Shown: positions 25,361 to 33,249 of the stretch, one piece after another
Layout of the letters: the number at the start of each line of letters is the position of its first letter
How positions within the stretch are numbered: position 1 is the stretch's first letter
Origin: an uncultured Gelidibacter sp.
GTDB taxonomy: Bacteria; Bacteroidota; Bacteroidia; Flavobacteriales; Flavobacteriaceae
Reading direction: 5' to 3'
Assembly: GCF_947500795.1 (NCBI RefSeq)
Contig: NZ_CANMTE010000001.1
Coordinates: 744,001-808,000 of the forward strand
DNA: 64,000 bases
Translations under genes and position numbers: made by a program
Notes under the pieces: model-generated
Told to the model about the DNA's origin: nothing
What the model saw: only the letters and a program-made list of their open reading frames with translations
Database searches by the model: none

Positions 25361-27913
25361 ATGGATGATAATTTTTCCCCAAGAGTCAAAGATGTTATAG
25401 CCTACAGCAAGGAAGAAGCCTTAAGGTTAGGACATGATTTTATTGGAACAGAACATTTAATGCTAGGATTGCTAAGAGATGGCAATGGTAAAGCTATTGA
25501 CATATTAAGCGCGCTAGAAATCGATTTAAACCACTTACGACGTAAAGTGGAGATCTTAAGTCCGGCAAACCTTAGCAATATTGCCCTATCAAACGAAAAG
25601 AAAAACTTGCATCTTACCAGGCAAGCAGAGCGTGCACTGAAAACGACCTTCCTAGAAGCGAAGTTATTCCAGAGCACCGCTATTAATACGGCACACCTAT
25701 TATTGTGCATCTTAAGGAATGAAAATGATCCTACTACCAAGCTTTTAAATAAGCTTAAAGTGGATTATGATAACGTAAAAGAACAATTCAAGTCTATGAT
25801 AACTAATAATGATGACTATACGGAATCTCCTAAAGCAGAGTCGTTTTCAGATGATGACATGAATGAGGATGATGTTTCAAAACAGAATCCATTCGGTCAA
25901 TCCACCTCGAAAGGTGCGAAGAAATCTAAAACACCCGTTTTAGACAACTTTGGTCGTGATTTAACAGTTATGGCCGAAGAAGGGAAACTTGACCCTGTTG
26001 TAGGAAGAGAAAAAGAAATACAACGCGTCTCACAGATTTTGAGTCGACGTAAAAAAAATAACCCATTACTAATTGGAGAACCTGGTGTTGGTAAATCTGC
26101 CATTGCTGAAGGTTTAGCGCTTAGAATCATCAAACGTAAAGTGTCCAGAATCCTTTTCAATAAAAGGGTTGTCACTTTGGATTTGGCAAGTTTAGTAGCC
26201 GGAACCAAGTACCGAGGACAGTTTGAAGAGCGTATGAAAGCTGTAATGAACGAGTTGGAAAAGAATGATGACATTATTCTTTTTATCGATGAGATCCATA
26301 CCATTGTTGGCGCTGGTGGTGCTACAGGAAGTTTGGATGCTTCAAACATGTTCAAACCTGCTTTAGCAAGAGGCGAAATTCAATGTATTGGTGCAACAAC
26401 GTTGGATGAATACAGACAGTATATTGAGAAAGATGGTGCTTTAGAACGTCGTTTCCAAAAAGTAATCGTGGAACCGACAACTGTTGAAGAAACCATTGAA
26501 ATTCTTAATAACATTAAAGGAAAATACGAAGAACATCACAACGTGCAGTATACGCCAGAAGCTATTGAAGCCTGTGTAAAACTGACCAATAGGTATATGA
26601 CCGAGCGTTTCTTGCCGGACAAAGCTATTGATGCTTTAGATGAAGCAGGTTCTCGAGTCCATATTACCAATATTGATGTTCCTAAGAAAATCCTGGAGCT
26701 CGAAAAGCAGTTAGAGGATGTTAAAGAGACCAAGAACTCTGTGGTTAAGAAGCAGAAATATGAAGAGGCCGCCAAATTGCGTGATGATGAAAAACGTTTA
26801 GAAAAAGAATTGGCTACAGCCCAAGAAAAATGGGAAGAAGAAACCAAGCTTCATAAAGAAACGGTTACTGAAGATAATGTTGCTGATGTAGTGTCTATGA
26901 TGACTGGAATTCCGGTAAATAGAATTGCACAAACTGAAAGTAATAAACTGGCAAAATTACCAGAACTCATCAAAGGAAAAGTAATTGGCCAAGATGAAGC
27001 TGTTGCCAAAGTGGTGAAAGCCATTCAGCGTAATCGTGCCGGACTTAAAGATCCTAACAAGCCAATTGGTTCGTTTATCTTTTTAGGTCAAACAGGTGTT
27101 GGTAAAACGCAGTTGGCCAAAGTGTTGGCAAGGCAACTTTTTGATAGTGAAGATGCACTCGTCAGAATTGATATGAGTGAATACATGGAAAAATTTGCTA
27201 TTTCAAGACTTGTAGGTGCACCTCCAGGATATGTAGGCTATGAAGAAGGCGGACAATTAACGGAAAAGATCAGACGTAAACCTTACGCTGTTGTCTTATT
27301 GGATGAGATTGAAAAAGCGCATCCTGATGTGTTCAATATGTTGTTGCAAGTGTTGGATGATGGTTATTTAACTGATAGTCTTGGTAGAAAGATTGACTTT
27401 AGAAACACCATTATCATCATGACTTCCAACATTGGAGCTCGTAAATTGAAAGACTTCGGTCAGGGCGTCGGATTTGGAACAGCAGCTAAAGTTGCCCAAG
27501 CCGATGACAACTCAAGAAGCATCATTGAAAATGCCCTTAAAAAAGCATTTGCTCCTGAGTTCCTGAACCGTATTGACGATGTGATGGTATTTAACGCTTT
27601 AGAGAAAGAAGATATCGATAAGATTATTGATATTGAGTTGGCACAATTGATATTGCGTATTAAAGATTTAGGATACGCTCTTAAATTAACGCCAGCGGCT
27701 AAGGATTATATTGCAGAGAAAGGATTCGACAAACAATATGGTGCACGACCATTAAAGCGTGCTATTCAGAAGTATGTTGAAGACACTTTGGCAGAAGAAA
27801 TCATTACCGCTCACATCAATGAAGGCGACACTATTACTATGGATTTGGATGCAAAAACCAATGAGTTAGTAATATCTATTGAAAAGCCTGAGGAAGAGAC
27901 AAAATCGGAATAG
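25361..27913 (+). CDS. clpC: Clp protease ATP-binding subunit ClpC
   Basis: This class I HSP100 unfoldase delivers proteins to the ClpP peptidase. The 850-residue protein has a double Clp N-domain (residues 1-145), then AAA+ module 1 with Walker A GEPGVGKS at 239-246 and Walker B ILFIDEIH. A middle region with a UVR-like motif (KQKYEEAAKLRDDEKRLEKEL) follows. AAA+ module 2 has Walker A GQTGVGKT near 574 and VVLLDEIEKAH, and a D2-small domain ends the protein. The UVR segment and the N-domain identify ClpC rather than ClpB. It is a single gene divergent from gyrA with its own terminator. Confidence 0.95.
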   Translation: MDDNFSPRVKDVIAYSKEEALRLGHDFIGTEHLMLGLLRDGNGKAIDILSALEIDLNHLRRKVEILSPANLSNIALSNEKKNLHLTRQAERALKTTFLEAKLFQSTAINTAHLLLCILRNENDPTTKLLNKLKVDYDNVKEQFKSMITNNDDYTESPKAESFSDDDMNEDDVSKQNPFGQSTSKGAKKSKTPVLDNFGRDLTVMAEEGKLDPVVGREKEIQRVSQILSRRKKNNPLLIGEPGVGKSAIAEGLALRIIKRKVSRILFNKRVVTLDLASLVAGTKYRGQFEERMKAVMNELEKNDDIILFIDEIHTIVGAGGATGSLDASNMFKPALARGEIQCIGATTLDEYRQYIEKDGALERRFQKVIVEPTTVEETIEILNNIKGKYEEHHNVQYTPEAIEACVKLTNRYMTERFLPDKAIDALDEAGSRVHITNIDVPKKILELEKQLEDVKETKNSVVKKQKYEEAAKLRDDEKRLEKELATAQEKWEEETKLHKETVTEDNVADVVSMMTGIPVNRIAQTESNKLAKLPELIKGKVIGQDEAVAKVVKAIQRNRAGLKDPNKPIGSFIFLGQTGVGKTQLAKVLARQLFDSEDALVRIDMSEYMEKFAISRLVGAPPGYVGYEEGGQLTEKIRRKPYAVVLLDEIEKAHPDVFNMLLQVLDDGYLTDSLGRKIDFRNTIIIMTSNIGARKLKDFGQGVGFGTAAKVAQADDNSRSIIENALKKAFAPEFLNRIDDVMVFNALEKEDIDKIIDIELAQLILRIKDLGYALKLTPAAKDYIAEKGFDKQYGARPLKRAIQKYVEDTLAEEIITAHINEGDTITMDLDAKTNELVISIEKPEEETKSE

Positions 27914-27928
27914 TCTTTATTCCATTAT

Positions 27929-27964
27929 AAAAAAGCATCTATAAATTATAGATGCTTTTTTTTT
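27929..27964 (+). terminator. clpC terminator
   Basis: AAAAAGCATCTATAA pairs with TTATAGATGC and is followed by nine T residues, 15 bases after the clpC stop. Confidence 0.9.
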
Positions 27965-27995
27965 GGTTTTGCCCAATTATTTCTTAACTTCAGAT

Positions 27996-28364
27996 ATGAT
28001 TGATTTTTTAAAATTAGACTTTTGCGAAATTCAAATCCACGAGAGTTATGTTATTGTAACTATTGATGCTGGTATTACAGTTATGCCGAAACATAACACT
28101 GTACTGGTGAATATTGTAGATACTTATTTTAGGAATCGCGAATTTGTGTACATCACGCATCGCATTAATTCTTATGCCGTAGATCCCTCTGTCTATTTTG
28201 AAACTTCAAAAATCAAGAATCTCCGAGCTTTTGTAGTGGTGTCCAATGATTATAAAGCCAAATCAAATGCTGAAGTGGAGATGTTATTTTCTTCAAAACC
28301 ATTTAAAATATTTGACAATTTGGAAGATGCTGTGTCTTGGACAAAATCTATTGTACTGGTGTGA
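27996..28364 (+). CDS. Conserved hypothetical protein, possible STAS/SpoIIAA-like
   Basis: From the ATG at 27996 the product has 122 residues. An in-frame upstream start at 27963 overlaps the clpC terminator and is unlikely. Alternating strands and helices, ending in a helix around DNLEDAVSWTKSIV, suggest an alpha-beta fold of the SpoIIAA-like/STAS kind. That assignment rests on overall pattern only. No catalytic or membrane motif is visible. Confidence 0.55.
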   Translation: MIDFLKLDFCEIQIHESYVIVTIDAGITVMPKHNTVLVNIVDTYFRNREFVYITHRINSYAVDPSVYFETSKIKNLRAFVVVSNDYKAKSNAEVEMLFSSKPFKIFDNLEDAVSWTKSIVLV

Positions 28365-28396
28365 TTTTCTAAAACCCACAATTAGCTTCTTCAGTT

Positions 28397-28515
28397 TGTC
28401 AATTCGAGTGAATTTCACGATTGAAATGAGTGGAATTTGTATCGAGAATTTATTGCGCTTTTTGAACGGTTCTCGATACGATTTTTTCGTCCCTCAAAAA
28501 TCACTTGAACTGACA
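28397..28515. repeat. Intergenic palindromic repeat, copy 1
   Basis: This is an imperfect long palindrome of about 119 bases. It starts TGTCAATTCGAGTGA and ends with the near-complement TCACTTGAACTGACA, with a second inner inverted pair (TATCGAGAA / TTCTCGATA). The second copy follows 12 bases later. The ends and internal symmetry suggest a mobile or RNA-structured intergenic element with no coding capacity. Confidence 0.75.
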
Positions 28516-28527
28516 TTGCACAGCCTT

Positions 28528-28645
28528 TGTCAATTCGAGTGAATTTCACGATTGTAATGAGTGAAATTTGTATCGAGAATCCATCTCGATTATTGCACGG
28601 TTCTTGATACAATTTTTTCGTCCCTCAAAAATCACTCGAACTGAC
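28528..28645. repeat. Intergenic palindromic repeat, copy 2
   Basis: This is a near-identical direct copy of the preceding element. It starts TGTCAATTCGAGTGA and ends TCACTCGAACTGACA. The outer arms pair better than in copy 1. The central loop differs (CCATCTCGATTATTGCACGG against TTTATTGCGCTTTTTGAACGG). Confidence 0.75.
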
Positions 28646-28672
28646 AATGTCAGTGGTAAACAAGAATGTTAA

Positions 28673-30184
28673 TTAATCAAACAACAACTCATTTTCTATT
28701 GAAAAATCAGTGATAAACTGCACCGATTTCTTCATGAGATCATGAAAAATTAAATCCTGAGTCACAAATTGCACTTCACTTTGATAACTATTTAAAAACG
28801 CTTCTATTAATGGTGAAGATGTTGTTGGTTTTCTGAATGTGATGGCCTGTGAAGCATTCAGCAATTCGATTGCCAAAATCTTTTCTACATTATACACTAA
28901 GGTATAGGCTTGAGTTGCAGAGTTGGCACCCATGCTCACATGGTCTTCTTGCCCGTTAGAGGACACAATAGAATCTACACTTGCAGGCGTTGCCAATTGC
29001 TTATTGGCACTGACAATACTTGCAGCAGTATATTGCGGAATCATAAATCCGGAATTTAATCCAGGATTATCAACCAAGAATGTTGGCAATCCACGCAAGC
29101 CTGAAATGAGTTGGTAGATTCGTCTTTCGGAAATGTTTCCAAGTTCTGCCATTGCAATCTTTAAGTAATCTAAAGCTAAGGCTAATGGTTGACCGTGGAA
29201 ATTACCACCAGATATAATTTCGTTCTCTCCAACAAACACATTTGGATTATCGGTGACTGAATTGATTTCAGTTTTTATGGTTTTATGGATAAACTCCAAA
29301 GTATCCTTGGTTGCGCCATGCACCTGTGGAATGCATCTAAACGAATACGGATCTTGAACATGTTGCTTTTGCTGAGAAATCAACTGACTGCCGTCCAAAA
29401 ATTCCCGAACGCGTTCTGCCGTTTTTAGTTGCCCATTATGAGGTCGTACTAAATGTACCAATTCATTAAATGGCTCGATTCTTCCGTCAAAAGCATCCAA
29501 AGAAATACTGCCAATTAAATCGGCTAAATAAGAAAGTTTATATGATTTCAATAATAAGTGCACACCATACGCACTCATAAATTGCGTTCCATTTAATAAG
29601 GCCAACCCTTCTTTAGACAACAAAGTAATAGGTTGCCAATTAAATTGCTCCATAATTTCAGAAGCTGGCTTTACTTTACCGTCGTGAAAGACTTCACCCT
29701 TCCCTATCAATGGCAACGCTAAGTGAGCCAAAGGTGCAAGGTCTCCAGAGGCGCCTAATGAACCTTGAGTATATATTATTGGCAGGATATCATTATTATA
29801 AAAATCGACCAAACGCTGTACCGTTTCAAGCTGTACACCGCTATGGCCATAACTTAACGACTGAATTTTTAACAATAACATCAACTTAACAACTGCATTT
29901 GGCACCTGATCTCCAATGCCACACGCATGAGACATGACCAAGTTTTCTTGTAGTTGTGTTAATTTATCTTTAGAAATTTTCACATTATATAAAGATCCAA
30001 ATCCGGTATTGATACCATAAATAGGATCATCCTGCTCAAGCATTCGGTTATTTAGATAGTCTCTACACGTATTTATTTTGGAAATCGATTCCTCTGAAAG
30101 TTCCAAGGTTTTGTTATAGAACAGAATATCGCTTATTGTAGATAATTCTAAAGTCTCTGAAGAAATGGTATGTACTAAATTCAT
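28673..30184 (-). CDS. hutH: Histidine ammonia-lyase
   Basis: HutH removes ammonia from L-histidine to give urocanate. The 503-residue protein has the MIO cofactor-forming ASG triad at 145-147 in GSLGASGDLAPL. The selectivity pair Ser85-His86 in NLVMSHACG is as in histidine ammonia-lyases, whereas phenylalanine or tyrosine lyases have Phe-Leu or His-Leu there. Other family segments (YGINTGFG, PHNGQ, QDPYSFRCIPQVHG, NFHGQP) are intact. No other hut genes are nearby, so the pathway would be completed elsewhere on the chromosome. Confidence 0.93.
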   Translation of the reverse strand: MNLVHTISSETLELSTISDILFYNKTLELSEESISKINTCRDYLNNRMLEQDDPIYGINTGFGSLYNVKISKDKLTQLQENLVMSHACGIGDQVPNAVVKLMLLLKIQSLSYGHSGVQLETVQRLVDFYNNDILPIIYTQGSLGASGDLAPLAHLALPLIGKGEVFHDGKVKPASEIMEQFNWQPITLLSKEGLALLNGTQFMSAYGVHLLLKSYKLSYLADLIGSISLDAFDGRIEPFNELVHLVRPHNGQLKTAERVREFLDGSQLISQQKQHVQDPYSFRCIPQVHGATKDTLEFIHKTIKTEINSVTDNPNVFVGENEIISGGNFHGQPLALALDYLKIAMAELGNISERRIYQLISGLRGLPTFLVDNPGLNSGFMIPQYTAASIVSANKQLATPASVDSIVSSNGQEDHVSMGANSATQAYTLVYNVEKILAIELLNASQAITFRKPTTSSPLIEAFLNSYQSEVQFVTQDLIFHDLMKKSVQFITDFSIENELLFD

Positions 30185-30215
30185 TATTGTTGTTTAAAGG
30201 CCCAAAAATCAACAA

Positions 30216-30223
30216 TACCTTTG
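30216..30223 (+). promoter_or_regulatory. -7 element for the thioredoxin-like lipoprotein gene
   Basis: TACCTTTG fits TAnnTTTG. A start point near 30229 rules out the ATG at 30228 as the translation start and supports the one at 30309. Confidence 0.55.
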
Positions 30224-30308
30224 CATTATGCAACAAATGTTAATAATTAATAAAAGATTCTATTATATATCTCCAATCTCTTATTTTTGGCTACTTAAAA
30301 TTATAAAA

Positions 30309-31346
30309 ATGAAAAAAATATTTATTTTCTTATTTGCATTAGCTATCATTTCTTGTGAAGAAAAACCTAAGGATTATGTGACTTTATCAGGAAAAATTAC
30401 AAATAAAACCAGCGATTCGATTTTGTTGAGAAATAGATCGATGATCAAAACAATTGCGTTAGCATCTGACGGCACTTTTTCTGACACGATTAAAATCGAC
30501 CAACCTGAAGTATTTGGTTTTTTTAATGGCCGAATAGCGGCTCCAATTTTCTTGAAGAACGGATTTGATATTACTATTAATGCGGATGGCGAAAATTTTG
30601 AGGATACCGCAGAATTTTCAGGAGATGGATCTGAGCATAACAACTTTTTAATTGAGCGTGTGCGCTTAGAACGAAAATTATTGGATCAGGAAAAACTGAC
30701 CAATTTAAGCTCTGAAGAACTGAGAGAGGAAATGAACACTATTAGAAAAGAGCTCCTTACTTTTTATGATCATGACAAAACCATAGATAGCACGGTTGTG
30801 GAAATGGCTAAAGGCGATTTGAATCCGATGTTGAATATGTTTTACAATCACTTTTCTGAAATTATCGCCATAAGAGAGGCATTTCCTGTAGGCTCCCCTT
30901 CTCCAACATTCAATAATTATGAAAATTTCAAAGGTGGAACGACGTCACTAAAGGATTTGGAAGGGAAATTTGTATACGTCGATGTGTGGGCGACCTGGTG
31001 TGGACCTTGTATTGCTGAAATTCCTTCTTTGAAAAAATTGGAAGCTGATTATGCTGATAAAAATATTCACTTTGTAAGCATTTCAATTGATGACGCTATG
31101 AGAAGCGGTGGCGGAGATTTGGAAGTGGCTAAAACAAAATGGAAAACGATGATTCAGGAAAAAAATCTTGGCGGAATCCAATTGTTTTCTGATAAAAACT
31201 GGCAGTCAGACTTTATATTAGGTTATAAGATTACGGGCATCCCGAGATTCATCTTAATCGATCCAAAAGGAAATGTAGTGGATGCCAATGCTCCAAGACC
31301 TTCTAATAAAAAACTTACAGAATTATTTGATAGTTTAGGCATCTAA
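30309..31346 (+). CDS. TlpA-like thioredoxin-fold lipoprotein
   Basis: The 345-residue lipoprotein starts at ATG 30309, which opens a lipoprotein signal ending IISC. It has an N-terminal DUF4369-like beta domain (about 25-110), a helical linker, and a C-terminal TlpA/AhpC-TSA thioredoxin domain. The redox motif is WATWCGPC, and the cis-proline loop is ITGIPRFILID. These features indicate a periplasmic, membrane-anchored thiol-disulfide reductase, a very common class in Bacteroidetes. The partner protein is unknown. It is a single gene, convergent with nnr. Confidence 0.88.
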   Translation: MKKIFIFLFALAIISCEEKPKDYVTLSGKITNKTSDSILLRNRSMIKTIALASDGTFSDTIKIDQPEVFGFFNGRIAAPIFLKNGFDITINADGENFEDTAEFSGDGSEHNNFLIERVRLERKLLDQEKLTNLSSEELREEMNTIRKELLTFYDHDKTIDSTVVEMAKGDLNPMLNMFYNHFSEIIAIREAFPVGSPSPTFNNYENFKGGTTSLKDLEGKFVYVDVWATWCGPCIAEIPSLKKLEADYADKNIHFVSISIDDAMRSGGGDLEVAKTKWKTMIQEKNLGGIQLFSDKNWQSDFILGYKITGIPRFILIDPKGNVVDANAPRPSNKKLTELFDSLGI

Positions 31347-31369
31347 TACTAGAAAAATATACTAAAACT

Positions 31370-31401
31370 AAAACCGCACTTATTTAAAGTGCGGTTTTTT
31401 T
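31370..31401. terminator. Bidirectional terminator
   Basis: AAAACCGCACT pairs with AGTGCGGTTTT, with A and T tracts on both sides, between the convergent thioredoxin-like and nnr genes. Confidence 0.85.
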
Positions 31402-31403
31402 AG

Positions 31404-32963
31404 TTATGAATTGTCCTGTTCGTTCTGCTCATTGGCTACTTGTGGAATTTGTGGTTTTTCAAAGAGACTGAGATATGCTCTGCCTAAATCCTCAATCACA
31501 TGACTTGCGGTCAAACTTTGATACCCATAATCTTCAACTGCAATATCAGCTGATTTCCCGTGAAGATACACTCCAAAAACACTTGCGGTTAACGGCGCAT
31601 ATCCTTGACAAATAAGGCCTGTGATAATACCTGTCAGCACATCTCCAGTGCCAGCGGTTGCCAATCCTGGGTTACCAGTTGAATTGACATACAGTTTGCC
31701 ATCAAAAACGATAATTGTATGCGCACCTTTAATCACCAAGATACATTTGTACTTCTTAGAAAATGCTTTAGCTTTTTTCAGCTTATCAAAATCATTTTTC
31801 CACTTCCCTATAAGACGTTCCAATTCTTTTGGATGTGGCGTTAACACCGTTTGCGGTTTTAACAACTTAAGATCATCCTTATGTTTGGAGAGTAAATTGA
31901 TGGCATCAGCATCTATAACCAATGCTGAGGAATTCGTTTTCAAAAAATCTTGAAAAGCCTCATGTGTTGCTTTATCAGTCCCCATGCCCATTCCGATACC
32001 AATGGCTGTAGGTTCAATATCAAAATCGATGTTAGTGAGTTTGTTTTCGTCTTGGTCAGTAATGGTCATTGCTTCTGGAAAAGCCGATTGTAATGGAATA
32101 TAGCCACATTTAGGAGTGTAAGTAGTTACCAAACCAGCTCCTGAAGCCAATGCGGCTCTTCCTGATAGCATCACCGCTCCTATTTTTCCATAACTGCCAC
32201 CAATAATAAGTGCGTGTCCATAACTTCCCTTATTGGAAAATTTGTCTCGAGGCTGGTAAATAGGCAGCATTTCCAATTTGCCCATTAACTCTACTTCGGT
32301 TTCTGTTTCCTGCAAAAAACCAGGGTCAATACCAATGTCAATGGCTTCCCACTGTACGGTATATTTTGATGTTTGAGGCAGAAAGAATACCAATTTAGGC
32401 GATTGAAAACTCAAGGTGTAATCTGCCCAAACCACACCATTTTCATCTTCAGGTATTTGATCTGCATAAAGTCCTGAAGGAAGGTCTATAGCCAATGTAA
32501 AAGCTTTTGAAGCTCTAAAATGTTGGAACAGTCCTTTCACCCACTCGTTAGCTGGTCGGTTAAGACCAATACCAAAAACGGCATCTACAATGATATCATC
32601 AGGGCCGATTTCAGGAAAATCAGCTTCACAATTTAGCATTATAGGCCACTTTTTTGTGGTTTGTTTAATGCGATCATAATTAACCAAAAAATCTTCCGTG
32701 CGTTTGTCACTACAGTTAACGACGTAGGTGTGCACATTATAACCGTAAATTATCAAATGACGGGCGACTACCAATCCGTCACCTCCGTTATTGCCAATTC
32801 CGCAAAACACATGAATTGGCACTTGCGCGCCCTGCATACGTTGGTGGATCCAATTGAAAATCTGCACCCCAGCACGTTCCATTAATTCGGTGGAGCTGAT
32901 TTTTTGCCGCTTTGCAGTGACTTGATCGCCTTTATAAATTTGTTCTTTTGAGAATATCTTCAT
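31404..32963 (-). CDS. nnr: Bifunctional NAD(P)H-hydrate repair enzyme
   Basis: The 519-residue protein combines NAD(P)HX epimerase and ADP-dependent NAD(P)HX dehydratase, which repair damaged nicotinamide cofactors. The N-terminal YjeF domain (about 1-215) has GIGNNGGDGLVVARHL and a conserved Asp in VDAVFGIG. The C-terminal ribokinase-like domain (about 235-500) has the KGSYGHALIIGGS entry and the ATP-site TAGTGDVLTGIITGL with its catalytic Asp. It stands alone, upstream of and divergent from the threonine operon. Confidence 0.94.
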   Translation of the reverse strand: MKIFSKEQIYKGDQVTAKRQKISSTELMERAGVQIFNWIHQRMQGAQVPIHVFCGIGNNGGDGLVVARHLIIYGYNVHTYVVNCSDKRTEDFLVNYDRIKQTTKKWPIMLNCEADFPEIGPDDIIVDAVFGIGLNRPANEWVKGLFQHFRASKAFTLAIDLPSGLYADQIPEDENGVVWADYTLSFQSPKLVFFLPQTSKYTVQWEAIDIGIDPGFLQETETEVELMGKLEMLPIYQPRDKFSNKGSYGHALIIGGSYGKIGAVMLSGRAALASGAGLVTTYTPKCGYIPLQSAFPEAMTITDQDENKLTNIDFDIEPTAIGIGMGMGTDKATHEAFQDFLKTNSSALVIDADAINLLSKHKDDLKLLKPQTVLTPHPKELERLIGKWKNDFDKLKKAKAFSKKYKCILVIKGAHTIIVFDGKLYVNSTGNPGLATAGTGDVLTGIITGLICQGYAPLTASVFGVYLHGKSADIAVEDYGYQSLTASHVIEDLGRAYLSLFEKPQIPQVANEQNEQDNS

Positions 32964-33052
32964 ATTTAGAGTCTTTTTTTAAGATATATTTATTAATTCA
33001 GTGATTAGCTTCAAAAATGAAGCTGTTTATTTTTTTATTAAAGTAAAAATAA

Positions 33053-33060
33053 TACATTTG
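33053..33060 (+). promoter_or_regulatory. -7 element of the threonine operon promoter
   Basis: TACATTTG fits TAnnTTTG. The predicted start point near 33067 is about 12 bases before the leader peptide ATG. Confidence 0.65.
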
Positions 33061-33078
33061 AGAGGTATAGACCAAGAT

Positions 33079-33171
33079 ATGTATAGCATACATTACATTA
33101 AAAATCTTTTTAGCACCTTTATTTCTACTAAAGGCACTACGTCTATTATTGGTATTACCCCTTGGGGTTAA
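33079..33171 (+). CDS. thrL: Threonine operon leader peptide
   Basis: This 30-codon reading frame starts at ATG 33079 and ends at TAA 33171. It contains five threonine and six isoleucine codons, with a dense run TTSIIGIT just before the end (PWG-stop). Threonine and isoleucine are the end products of the thrABC pathway and its extension. The frame lies between a good -7 element and thrA and overlaps the terminator-like hairpin at 33152-33174. This is the layout of a transcription-attenuation leader, analogous to E. coli thrL but unrelated in sequence. Confidence 0.85.
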   Translation: MYSIHYIKNLFSTFISTKGTTSIIGITPWG

Positions 33172-33180
33172 TACTATCTT
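33115..33180 (+). promoter_or_regulatory. Threonine operon attenuator
   Basis: Two hairpins are visible. The first pairs CCTTTA (33115-33120) with TAAAGG (33128-33133). The second pairs GTATTACCCC (33152-33161) with GGGGTTAATAC (33164-33174), with one bulged T. It can close with a CTTG tetraloop and is followed by a short pyrimidine-rich run (TATCTTTTCT). The second hairpin overlaps the last codons of the leader peptide. A ribosome stalled at the Thr/Ile codons would change which structure can form. Confidence 0.65.
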
Positions 33181-33249
33181 TTCTACTCGTCTCTATATTC
33201 CATTTTCATTTTTTTAAAGTACTTACTTTAACTCATTATATATCCAACC

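Noticed and set aside
28397-28645. CRISPR array
   Set aside because: Only two long palindromic copies with a 12-base gap occur. There are no regularly spaced short repeats and no cas genes.
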